From NCBI GenBank assembly GCA_030623035.1, contig JAUXFK010000182.1, positions 1 to 5,859 on the forward strand: a stretch of 5,859 nucleotides of DNA, written 5' to 3'. This document shows positions 1 to 5,842 of the stretch, in pieces. Position 1 is the stretch's first letter. The number at the start of each line of letters is the position of its first letter. Source of the stretch: Deltaproteobacteria bacterium. Its GTDB lineage: Bacteria; Desulfobacterota; UBA8473. Below the pieces are notes generated by a model. That model was not told the origin of the DNA, searched no databases, and worked only from the letters and a program-made list of their open reading frames with translations. Made by a program: the position numbers and the translations under genes.

Positions 1-110
1 AAGTGAGCGTAAAGAAAGAACAGTATATCACCATTCAATTCAGTAGCTCCATTATTAACTATTTCAGATATAAAATGTGAGGCAATCCCCTGTTCTTTAT
101 TAACGCTCAC
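1..110 (-). CDS. possible N-terminal part of an unidentified protein, cut by the window edge
   Basis: A stop-free minus-strand frame begins at a GTG (108-110) and runs off the left edge after 36 codons. The predicted start is MSVNKEQGIASHFISE and the last visible residues are LFFLYAH. The composition looks protein-like, but I recognise no family. Support is weak: 36 open codons can occur by chance, the only Shine-Dalgarno-like bases are a TGAG about 7 nt upstream, and the frame lies almost exactly on a long inverted repeat (2-23 / 90-111), which may be the real feature here. A second GTG at 129-131 is in the same frame; the upstream in-frame stop is at 135-137. If real, it would be the next gene on the same strand as the operon, 64 bp after the AKR-like gene. 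Confidence 0.25.
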   Translation of the reverse strand, partial: MSVNKEQGIASHFISEIVNNGATELNGDILFFLYAH

Positions 111-111
111 T
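2..111. repeat. imperfect 22-bp inverted repeat with 66-bp spacer
   Basis: The left arm at 2-23 (AGTGAGCGT, four variable bases, AAAGAACAG) is matched on the opposite strand by the right arm at 90-111. I count 20 of 22 pairs, with two single-base mismatches. The spacer at 24-89 contains a further short complement, TATATC (24-29) with GATATA (67-72). In RNA this would be one long stem with a large, partly structured loop. Possible identities are a small MITE-like or terminal-inverted-repeat element, a structured RNA or a processing/terminator hairpin downstream of the operon. No target-site duplication can be judged because the left arm touches the window edge, and no transposase is visible. 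Confidence 0.75.
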
Positions 112-174
112 AAGACGCTCAGACAGTACACGCATTAAAATTTGATTGCCGTTGAAGCGACTCTTTTCAAAAAA

Positions 175-921
175 CTAAACTGTTACTGTATCCCATATTT
201 CTTTGGCCACGGTAAATGTTTCTTTCAACTCTTCACTCGATGCGATACCAATGGTTACCCCATATACAAAGTCTGCTACATATTCGAGAGCCTCTTTGGG
301 TTTTAAATCACCTGCTGCTAGAGTTTTCTTGCCTATAACCACCTTATCGGTATTTCTAATGGCCTCAAGGCTCTTCTGTTGTGAGGGATTCATAAACCAA
401 CCGGCCTTGTTTATCGGTGCCATTATAATCTTTACATTATCATAGTCTGAAAGGTAAGGAACGGTCTTCCCTGGTTGGTGTGTAACCGCCCCTGCAATAG
501 CAACCTCGTTTATTCTATGGATGTAATCTTCAAAGTGCTTATCCAGTCTATCGGTAACGATTCCGTGGGTAAGGATTATCTTTGCATCCAGTCTCTTCAT
601 AAGATCAAACTGACTGTCAAAGTCACTCTCTCCTATAGAGCCGATCACCTGAATATCCATCTTTGTGATATCTCTTGCTTCTTCTACTGCATTGACTAAG
701 AATTCATAACCGAGAACCTGCACCCAGGTTATACCCATTTTTGCTGCTTCTACTATTAGCTCTGTTACGTTCTTTGGGTCCCTGGCAAAGCGAAGATGGT
801 ATTTCATGGATCGTGAACCGAACTGCCCTGCTCCGATAAAAGGCGAAGTGCCAAGCATAAGACGAGGGATTTCAACTTCACCTATGGATTTGTGTTGCAA
901 TGTGCACGATTTAACTATCAT
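175..921 (-). CDS. AKR-like TIM-barrel protein of unknown function, catalytic tetrad not recognisable
   Basis: The 248-residue protein looks like a divergent aldo-keto-reductase-type (beta/alpha)8 barrel. Residues 20-35 (PRLMLGTSPFIGAGQFG) resemble the first strand of AKRs. GITWVQVLGYE (63-73) sits where AKRs have their Asp and Tyr. Near the C-terminus, VVIGKKTLAAGDLKPKEALEY (194-214) and GVTIGIASSEELKET (221-235) resemble the AKR helix and cofactor-end strand. The AKR tetrad Asp/Tyr/Lys/His is not convincingly present: the Asp position reads Gln/Val and no Lys stands at the usual strand, although THG (118-120) supplies a possible His. An AKR reductase reaction is therefore doubtful, and substrate and cofactor are unknown. 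The frame opens further upstream at a TTG (940-942), but I chose the ATG at 919-921 because AAAGG lies 8 nt before it, whereas the TTG has AGGA only 3 nt away. It is the last complete gene of the cluster, 113 bp after the keto-deoxy aldolase, and ends in TAG. No signal peptide or membrane segment is visible, so it is probably cytosolic. Confidence 0.8.
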   Translation of the reverse strand: MIVKSCTLQHKSIGEVEIPRLMLGTSPFIGAGQFGSRSMKYHLRFARDPKNVTELIVEAAKMGITWVQVLGYEFLVNAVEEARDITKMDIQVIGSIGESDFDSQFDLMKRLDAKIILTHGIVTDRLDKHFEDYIHRINEVAIAGAVTHQPGKTVPYLSDYDNVKIIMAPINKAGWFMNPSQQKSLEAIRNTDKVVIGKKTLAAGDLKPKEALEYVADFVYGVTIGIASSEELKETFTVAKEIWDTVTV

Positions 922-929
922 AAAAATGG

Positions 930-934
930 CCTTT
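930..934 (-). promoter_or_regulatory. ribosome-binding site deciding the ATG start of the AKR-like gene
   Basis: AAAGG on the minus strand lies 8 nt before the ATG at 919-921. This favours that start over the in-frame TTG at 940-942, which would add seven residues (MDRKAIF) and has a badly spaced AGGA. Confidence 0.6.
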
Positions 935-971
935 CTATCCAAGATTCCTGTGTAATTTCATTAATATCAAT

Positions 972-1031
972 CTATTTAATAAGAAGGATTAAATACTTAC
1001 CTTCCACTTCATCAAGATGGGAATCTTCCAT
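972..1031 (-). CDS. possible 19-codon small ORF between the two downstream genes
   Basis: An ATG three bases after the stop of the keto-deoxy aldolase opens a 19-residue frame, MEDSHLDEVEGKYLILLIK, ending in TAG. The N-terminal half is acidic and the end is hydrophobic. No Shine-Dalgarno sequence precedes it, so translation would need coupling to the upstream stop. It could equally be chance in the 113-bp gap (922-1034). That gap is AT-rich and shows no convincing terminator or promoter; its only foldback is AAGAT-TCCC-ATCTT (1014-1027), with no T run after it. Confidence 0.15.
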   Translation of the reverse strand: MEDSHLDEVEGKYLILLIK

Positions 1032-1034
1032 TTT

Positions 1035-1661
1035 TTAGGACGAGCGAATTGAGCTTTGGAAGGTGATGATGCTGTCTGTAATTGCTTGAAAGTTTTTCGA
1101 ATCAATCCAGTTTGGTTTTATAATCCCTGAACCGATTGCAACCGCATCAGCACCATTTGAAATGTATTCCTTCAGGTTGCTGCTTTGAATCCCGCCAACC
1201 GCTAATATCTTTATGCCGGATAGGGGTGCCTTGATAGATTTGATGTAAGATGGCCCAAAAACAGATGCAGGGAAGAGTTTTACCATATAGGCCCCTGCTT
1301 TATAAGCGTGGTATACTTCTGTAGGCGTTAACGCACCGGGAAAGATGGGTATCTTTCTTTTTGAGCAATATTCAACTATATCACTGTCAAATACTGGTGA
1401 TACGAAAAAACGTGCACCAGCATCCCGGGCTTTCTCTAATGCGTTTAACGATAATACCGTGCCTGCCCCTATGAACATTTTATCTCCAAATGTTCTACAG
1501 GCTTTCTCAATAAGTTCAAGAGCCTGGGGGGTATTGAGTGTTATTTCAATAGTATTTAGACCGCTCTCCAATACAGCTTGAAATAATCCTTCTAAATCGA
1601 ATGGTTTATTGTGGCGTATAATTATTAGGATACGCTGTTCATCTAAAATAGAGATATCCAA
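1035..1661 (-). CDS. KDPG/KDPGal-type 2-keto-3-deoxy aldolase (class I)
   Basis: The 208-residue length is normal for this small class I aldolase family, in which a lysine forms a Schiff base with pyruvate while the 2-keto-3-deoxy acid is split into pyruvate and an aldehyde (glyceraldehyde 3-phosphate for KDPG or KDPGal). Visible motifs in order are IIIRH (13-17, pyruvate-site Arg16), IEITLNTP (38-45, catalytic Glu39), GAGTVL (65-70), PGALTPTE (108-115), VKLFPA (127-132, Schiff-base Lys128) and AVGGI (154-158, phosphate loop). Asn43 stands where E. coli Eda has Arg49. This and FGPSYIKSIKAPL (135-147) recall DgoA (KDPGal aldolase) more than Eda, so I give no gene symbol. The start is a TTG at 1659-1661 with no clear Shine-Dalgarno; an in-frame stop at 1683-1685 leaves little alternative. 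It follows the HMGL-like gene by 28 bp, so translation may depend on the upstream gene. Its product, glyceraldehyde 3-phosphate, is the substrate of the GAPDH in the same cluster. No dehydratase or KDG kinase gene is in the window. Confidence 0.9.
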   Translation of the reverse strand: MDISILDEQRILIIIRHNKPFDLEGLFQAVLESGLNTIEITLNTPQALELIEKACRTFGDKMFIGAGTVLSLNALEKARDAGARFFVSPVFDSDIVEYCSKRKIPIFPGALTPTEVYHAYKAGAYMVKLFPASVFGPSYIKSIKAPLSGIKILAVGGIQSSNLKEYISNGADAVAIGSGIIKPNWIDSKNFQAITDSIITFQSSIRSS

Positions 1662-1689
1662 ACCAATATACCGAAAGTATATTTACGAA

Positions 1690-2652
1690 TTACCAAACAT
1701 CATCCCCGGATACAAGCTCATAAAATTTTTCAAATTTATATTTATCGGGATTATCATCCGGCAAATCCATTTGCTTCATACCATCTCTTGGATGTAAATT
1801 CAAAATACCTGTTATCATATATGGGATTCTATACCCCCACTCAATCTCTTCAACGAGAGGGATGAGATCCGTTCCAATAACCTTTAACAATGGTCGAATA
1901 TCAAACTTAGGATTTTTTAAGAATCCGATTAGTAATTCAATAGGACAGTTTCCCGCTGAGCGGCCGATACCATATAAGGTACCATCAAGATAATTCACCC
2001 CTTTAATTATACCTTCTATTGTATTGGCAAATGCTAATTGCTGGTTATTGTGACAGTGGATCCCGATCTCCTTTGTCTTAATGTATTTTTGGAATTTATG
2101 TACCAGATAATGAATATCCTCTGAATATAATGAACCGAAACTGTCAACCAAATAACAGGCCGAAATCTTCGTTTCTTCTTCGATCTGTTGTAAAGCCTCA
2201 TCGAGTTCCCGTTCCAATTCACGGGAGATCGCCATGATGTTAATCGTTGCCTCATAGCCTTTATCAGTGGCATTATTAGCTAAATGTATCGCCTTATCCA
2301 CGTCTTTGACATATGTGGCCACACGTATTATATCAACAACACTTTCGGATTTGGGTAAAACATCTTCCGCTGTTGCCTTGTGAGCATCTTGCATAACAGC
2401 AATCTTTACTTTACGGTCTACTCCATCGGTGACCCTTTTTAAATTATCTTCATCGCAAAAGCGCCATGGACCGTATTCATCTGTAGAAAAGAACTCTTTA
2501 CTATTTCTATATCCAAGCTCTACAATATCCACGCCCGAAGCATTTATTGCTTGAAATACCCTTTTCACCATATCAAATGAAAAGTTCGAATTGTTCATTA
2601 AACCGCCATCCCTAATTGAACAGTCTACAACCTTTATCTCTGATCTGTACAT
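1690..2652 (-). CDS. DRE-TIM metallolyase / HMGL-like aldolase-fold protein
   Basis: This 320-residue protein belongs to the HMGL-like (DRE-TIM) superfamily, which includes HMG-CoA lyase, isopropylmalate and citramalate synthases and 4-hydroxy-2-oxovalerate aldolase. Asp10 and the Arg14-Asp15 pair in VVDCSIRDGGL (8-18) form the DRE-type signature. GIHCHNNQQLAFANT (197-211) gives the two metal-ligand histidines, His199 and His201. DGTLYGIGRSAGNCPIE (223-239) is the conserved glycine-rich segment, and NLHPRDG (285-291) resembles the C-terminal part of 4-hydroxy-2-oxovalerate aldolase-like members. The His that follows RDG in true hydroxy-oxovalerate aldolases is Leu18 here, and no partner acetaldehyde dehydrogenase is encoded nearby, so that exact reaction is unlikely. 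A metal-dependent aldol or Claisen-type step on a 2-keto acid is the fair inference; the substrate is unknown. It begins 5 bp after tpiA, with GAGG (2661-2664) inside the last tpiA codons, so the two are almost surely co-translated. The protein appears soluble. Confidence 0.85.
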   Translation of the reverse strand: MYRSEIKVVDCSIRDGGLMNNSNFSFDMVKRVFQAINASGVDIVELGYRNSKEFFSTDEYGPWRFCDEDNLKRVTDGVDRKVKIAVMQDAHKATAEDVLPKSESVVDIIRVATYVKDVDKAIHLANNATDKGYEATINIMAISRELERELDEALQQIEEETKISACYLVDSFGSLYSEDIHYLVHKFQKYIKTKEIGIHCHNNQQLAFANTIEGIIKGVNYLDGTLYGIGRSAGNCPIELLIGFLKNPKFDIRPLLKVIGTDLIPLVEEIEWGYRIPYMITGILNLHPRDGMKQMDLPDDNPDKYKFEKFYELVSGDDVW

Positions 2653-2664
2653 TTTTATTACCTC
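2653..2664 (-). promoter_or_regulatory. ribosome-binding site overlapping the end of tpiA
   Basis: GAGG (2661-2664) overlaps the last sense codon of tpiA and lies 8 nt before the ATG of the HMGL-like gene. This arrangement usually gives translational coupling and ties the HMGL-like gene tightly to the glycolytic genes. Confidence 0.75.
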
Positions 2665-3419
2665 AATTTTGTTTTAAATTTAATAATCCTTGCAAAATCC
2701 TCAGCCTTTAAACTTGCCCCCCCAACCAGGGCTCCGTCAATATTGGGCTCAACCATCAGTTCATCTATATTATCCGGTTTTACGCTCCCACCATATAGAA
2801 TCCTTGTATTATCAGCTATATCTTTGAAAATTCCCTTTAATATACCCCTTATAAAAGCATGAATCTCTTCAGCCTGTTTCGATGTTGCTGTCTTACCTGT
2901 ACCGATCGCCCAGATTGGCTCATAGGCGATTATTACATCTTTCATATCTGAAGCGGAAAGCCCTGACAGGCCTCTTTTAATCTGTGATTCAATTATATCT
3001 AATGTCTTTCCTGATTCTCTTTGCTGAATCGATTCCCCCACGCAGAATATGGGTATTAAACCATGATGTAAGGAGGCGGTTATCTTTTTATTGACAGTCT
3101 CATCGGTCTCTTGAAAATACTGCCTTCGTTCAGAGTGGCCAATAATTACATAGTTACACCCCGCATCCAATAACATCTTTGGGGAAATCTCTCCTGTGTA
3201 AGCCCCTTCTTCCTCCCAGAATACATCCTGAGCTGAAACCAATATGTTAAGGTCTTTTACCTCTTGAACCACAGGATAGATAGCTAAAAAAGGTGGAGCG
3301 ACGATTATCTGTACATCCTTAACGTTTGACACCAAATCCTTTAGTTCAGATATAAACCGAACCGCATCAAACACGGTTTTATACATCTTCCAGTTTCCGG
3401 CAATAACCGGTTTTCGCAT
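2658..3419 (-). CDS. tpiA: triose-phosphate isomerase
   Basis: This cytosolic enzyme interconverts dihydroxyacetone phosphate and glyceraldehyde 3-phosphate. Its 253 residues match the usual bacterial length. All key residues are present: Asn9 and Lys11 in AGNWKM (7-12), the electrophile His95 in IGHSERR (93-99), the catalytic base Glu167 in AYEPIWAIGTGKTAT (165-179, including mobile loop 6), and the phosphate-binding YGGSV (209-213) and VGGASL (232-237). The ATG start is preceded by AAAGGAG (3430-3436) with a 10-nt spacer. It follows pgk by 44 bp and is followed by the HMGL-like gene after 5 bp. Nothing suggests loss of activity. Confidence 0.98.
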   Translation of the reverse strand: MRKPVIAGNWKMYKTVFDAVRFISELKDLVSNVKDVQIIVAPPFLAIYPVVQEVKDLNILVSAQDVFWEEEGAYTGEISPKMLLDAGCNYVIIGHSERRQYFQETDETVNKKITASLHHGLIPIFCVGESIQQRESGKTLDIIESQIKRGLSGLSASDMKDVIIAYEPIWAIGTGKTATSKQAEEIHAFIRGILKGIFKDIADNTRILYGGSVKPDNIDELMVEPNIDGALVGGASLKAEDFARIIKFKTKLR

Positions 3420-3463
3420 TTCGAAAGCTCTCCTTTATTCGATACTTAAATATAGGTGCAAAC

Positions 3464-4648
3464 CTATCCTCTTAACGCTTCAATTCCGGGCAGGGGTTTG
3501 CCTTCTAGTATTTGTATAAAAGCACCACCACCGGTAGATATATAAGACATGCTGTCTAATTTTCCAACCTTGTTAACGGCCACATCCGTGTCTCCACCAC
3601 CAACTATTTTTAGCGCATGAGAGCGGGCAACAAGGTTTACCATTGCGAAGGTACCCCTGCTGAAGGCATCCATCTCAAATGCACCCATTGGGCCATTCCA
3701 AATAATCGTTCTAGCATTCTGCAGGACTTCACCAAAAAGTGCCGTAGTTGCAGGGCCAATATCCAGGCCCATCCAGTCTTTAGGGATTTCCTGTACTGTG
3801 GTTATCTTGGTCTTCGCTTTCGATTCGAATCTGTCTGCAACCACACAATCAACCGGCAGATAAAATTTTACATCCCTTTTTTTTGCTATATCTAATATTC
3901 TAAGAGCAGTGTCTACTAGTTTTTCCTCAACCAGAGACTTTCCAACATTATACCCTATGGCTTTAAGAAAGGTAAATGCCATCCCTCCTCCAACTATCAT
4001 CTTATCCACTTTTTTGATAAGATTTTCCAGGGCACCCAGTTTGTTGGAGACTTTGCCCCCTCCTATAATAGCCACCAGCGGTCTTGCTGGGTTCTCCATT
4101 GCTCTTGTAAAGTAATTAAGCTCTTTCTTCATCAAGAAGCCGGCGCCATATTCATTGAAGAATTTGGTTATCGCAACAACCGAGGCATTTTTCCTGTGAG
4201 ATACAGCAAAGGCATCATTTACATATACATCTGCTAATTTTGACAGTTCTTTTGCAAAATTGTCCTCATTCTTATCCTCTCCAATATGAAACCTCAAATT
4301 CTCAAGGAGTACAACATAATCTCCATCAATACTGTTAACGATCTTTTCAACATCATCACCAACACATTCATTGGCCATTAAAACATCTTTTCCTAACAGT
4401 CTTTTTAGCCTCCTGGCCACTGGCTCAAGCGTTAAACTTTTATCAATCTTCCCCTTTGGCCTTCCCATGTGGGAGGCCAAGATTACCTTTGCTTCTTCGT
4501 CAAGAGCATAGTTTATCGTGGGAAGGACACTCCTTATCCGGGTATCATCCGTAATATTGCCCATCTCATCGAGAGGCACATTAAAATCCACCCTTATCAA
4601 AAGCCTTTTCCCTCTAATATCAAGATCATTTATGTATTTTATTGACAA
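3464..4648 (-). CDS. pgk: phosphoglycerate kinase
   Basis: It catalyses 1,3-bisphosphoglycerate + ADP = 3-phosphoglycerate + ATP in the cytosol. The 394 residues form the usual two-domain bacterial enzyme. The N-terminal substrate domain shows RVDFNVPLD (19-27), SHMGRPKG (59-66), LLENLRFH (114-121) and VNDAFAVSHR (143-152). The C-terminal nucleotide domain shows GGGKVSNKLG (196-205), VGGGMAFTFLKA (219-230), WNGPMGAFE (317-325) and the glycine-rich GGGDTDVAV (350-358). The start is a TTG (4646-4648): AAGGAG lies 5 nt upstream, and the next in-frame Met is residue 29, beyond the conserved RVDFN motif. It follows the GAPDH gene by 15 bp and precedes tpiA by 44 bp, so the three are co-transcribed. 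The TTG start may lower its translation relative to GAPDH. Confidence 0.98.
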   Translation of the reverse strand: MSIKYINDLDIRGKRLLIRVDFNVPLDEMGNITDDTRIRSVLPTINYALDEEAKVILASHMGRPKGKIDKSLTLEPVARRLKRLLGKDVLMANECVGDDVEKIVNSIDGDYVVLLENLRFHIGEDKNEDNFAKELSKLADVYVNDAFAVSHRKNASVVAITKFFNEYGAGFLMKKELNYFTRAMENPARPLVAIIGGGKVSNKLGALENLIKKVDKMIVGGGMAFTFLKAIGYNVGKSLVEEKLVDTALRILDIAKKRDVKFYLPVDCVVADRFESKAKTKITTVQEIPKDWMGLDIGPATTALFGEVLQNARTIIWNGPMGAFEMDAFSRGTFAMVNLVARSHALKIVGGGDTDVAVNKVGKLDSMSYISTGGGAFIQILEGKPLPGIEALRG

Positions 4649-4659
4649 TACTTCTCCTT
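4649..4659 (-). promoter_or_regulatory. ribosome-binding site deciding the TTG start of pgk
   Basis: AAGGAG (4654-4659) lies 5 nt before the TTG at 4646-4648, in the short gap after the GAPDH stop codon. It supports the unusual start codon. Confidence 0.8.
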
Positions 4660-4663
4660 GCAG

Positions 4664-5674
4664 TTAATCGAGCTTTTTCCCCATATAGACAGCAAGATCA
4701 ACCATTCTGGCAGAGAAACCGCTTTCATTGTCGTACCATGATAAAACCTTTACCATATTTCCATCCATGACACTTGTGGTTGGTGCATCTACAATTGACG
4801 AATAAAGGCTGCTTGTAAAATCCACAGAAACCAACTGCTCATCACAGTAAGCCAATATGCCTTTGAGATCTTCCTGTGATGCCACCTTCAATGCACCGTT
4901 TACCTCTTCTAAAGTTACATTTCGATTGAGAACAGCTACGAGATCCATCAATGACACATTGGGTGTTGGTACTCTGATAGACAGTCCATCCAGTTTGCCT
5001 TTCAAATCGGGGATAACCTGGGCAACTGCAACAGCAGCTCCAGTAGTTGTAGGAACCATGGACATAGACGCCGCTCTGGCCCTTCTAAGATCCTTATGCG
5101 ATCCATCTAACAGCCTTTGGTCCATCGTATAGGAATGAATCGTAGTCATTAACCCTTTTACTATGCCGAATTTTTCATGTAAAACTTTTGCAACAGGTGC
5201 CAGGCAGTTGGTAGTGCAAGATGCATTGGATACGACATGGTGTTCGGATGGGTTATAGTCAGACTCATTAACCCCATATACCAAAGTAATATCAACGCCC
5301 TTACCCGGAGCCCCAATGATCACCTTCTTAGCCCCGGCTTTTATATGTTGTGATGCGCTCTCTTTGTCTCGAAATTTTCCTGTAGTTTCCATAACGATGT
5401 CTACACCAAGTTTTTTCCAGGGAAGTTCGCTTAGATTGCCTGATACATTGGTTATCTCGATTTCCTTGCCATTGACTATAAGTGCATCGGCTTTTGTATG
5501 AATCTCTCCATGGAAAGGACCATGTACAGAGTCATATTTAAGGAGGTGAGCCAGTGTCTTGGTCTCAGCCCTTGTATTGACAGATACGATATCAATATCG
5601 TCTCTGTCGATGGCTGTCCTTACAAGATATCTTCCGATCCTTCCAAAGCCGTTTATAGCTACTTTTAAAGCCAT
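4664..5674 (-). CDS. gap: glyceraldehyde-3-phosphate dehydrogenase, probable NADP(H)-accepting type
   Basis: It interconverts glyceraldehyde 3-phosphate and 1,3-bisphosphoglycerate with a nicotinamide cofactor. The 336-residue length is standard. The Rossmann motif NGFGRIGR lies at 8-15, the catalytic Cys153 is in SNASCTTNC (149-157), the catalytic His180 is in TIHSYT (178-183), and the C-terminal WYDNESGF (313-320) is intact. The cofactor site is unusual. After SVN (31-33), Thr34-Arg35 replaces the Asp32 and following residue that bind the adenosine ribose in NAD enzymes. In DQRLLDGSHKD (185-195), Gly191-Ser192 replaces Leu187-Pro188. The Ser is shared with plastid and cyanobacterial NADP-using GAPDH. 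I infer NADP(H) or dual use, possibly in the gluconeogenic direction; this is not proven by sequence. The ATG start has GGGAGG (5680-5685) 5 nt upstream. It is the first gene of the operon. Confidence 0.97.
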   Translation of the reverse strand: MALKVAINGFGRIGRYLVRTAIDRDDIDIVSVNTRAETKTLAHLLKYDSVHGPFHGEIHTKADALIVNGKEIEITNVSGNLSELPWKKLGVDIVMETTGKFRDKESASQHIKAGAKKVIIGAPGKGVDITLVYGVNESDYNPSEHHVVSNASCTTNCLAPVAKVLHEKFGIVKGLMTTIHSYTMDQRLLDGSHKDLRRARAASMSMVPTTTGAAVAVAQVIPDLKGKLDGLSIRVPTPNVSLMDLVAVLNRNVTLEEVNGALKVASQEDLKGILAYCDEQLVSVDFTSSLYSSIVDAPTTSVMDGNMVKVLSWYDNESGFSARMVDLAVYMGKKLD

Positions 5675-5679
5675 TTTAT

Positions 5680-5685
5680 CCTCCC
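5680..5685 (-). promoter_or_regulatory. strong ribosome-binding site of the GAPDH gene
   Basis: GGGAGG lies 5 nt before the ATG (5672-5674). It is the best Shine-Dalgarno match in the window, as expected for the first and probably most highly translated gene. Confidence 0.8.
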
Positions 5686-5730
5686 ATAGAATATGTATTA
5701 ATTAACAAAAGAGGGAAAATTAAAGGATTC

Positions 5731-5741
5731 CTCAACTTGAG
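5731..5741. repeat. 11-bp palindrome CTCAA-C-TTGAG at the predicted transcription start
   Basis: Two 5-bp perfect arms around one base lie just downstream of the predicted -10 box, where a repressor could block the operon promoter. It could also be chance; no second copy was seen nearby. Confidence 0.3.
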
Positions 5742-5745
5742 TGGG

Positions 5746-5774
5746 AGTATAACATATCCATACCCCATCCGCAA
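5746..5774 (-). promoter_or_regulatory. predicted sigma70-type promoter of the gap-pgk-tpiA operon
   Basis: On the minus strand, TTGCGG (5769-5774) is followed after exactly 17 bp by TATACT (5746-5751). The -10 matches the consensus at five of six bases; the -35 matches only in TTG. The start of transcription would fall near 5739, giving a leader of about 65 nt before the GAPDH start. No riboswitch-like fold was recognised in the leader. Confidence 0.5.
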
Positions 5775-5842
5775 CCAATTTTTGGGGGACTTCTCGGGGA
5801 AATGGGAAAATAGACAAAATTGGGAAAGCACCCCATTTTTTA

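Noticed and set aside
100..135. Eleven-codon minus-strand ORF MRVLSERLSER ending inside the right arm of the inverted repeat, as a leader peptide
   Set aside because: There is no ribosome-binding site and no run of one regulatory amino acid; the repeated LSER comes from the duplicated repeat core.
81..150. GGCAATC (81-87) and GATTGCC (144-150) as a terminator stem after the AKR-like gene
   Set aside because: Only 7 bp with a 56-nt loop and no following T run; not a credible intrinsic terminator.
1014..1027. Foldback AAGAT-TCCC-ATCTT after the keto-deoxy aldolase as a terminator
   Set aside because: The stem is short and AT-rich and no T run follows it on the minus strand.
3877..3884. Run of eight T (A8 in the coding strand) inside pgk, a possible slippage site
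   Set aside because: The pgk frame is intact across it, and A runs encoding Lys-Lys are common; no alternative product is suggested.
203..5501. Plus-strand and alternative-frame ORFs overlapping the six genes
   Set aside because: They lie opposite or within genes with clear family motifs and have no convincing domains of their own, so they are shadows.
5680..5747. CTCCCA near the promoter is complementary to TGGGAG at the GAPDH ribosome-binding site, a possible anti-Shine-Dalgarno switch
   Set aside because: The CTCCCA overlaps the -10 box and lies upstream of the predicted transcription start, so it would not be in the mRNA.
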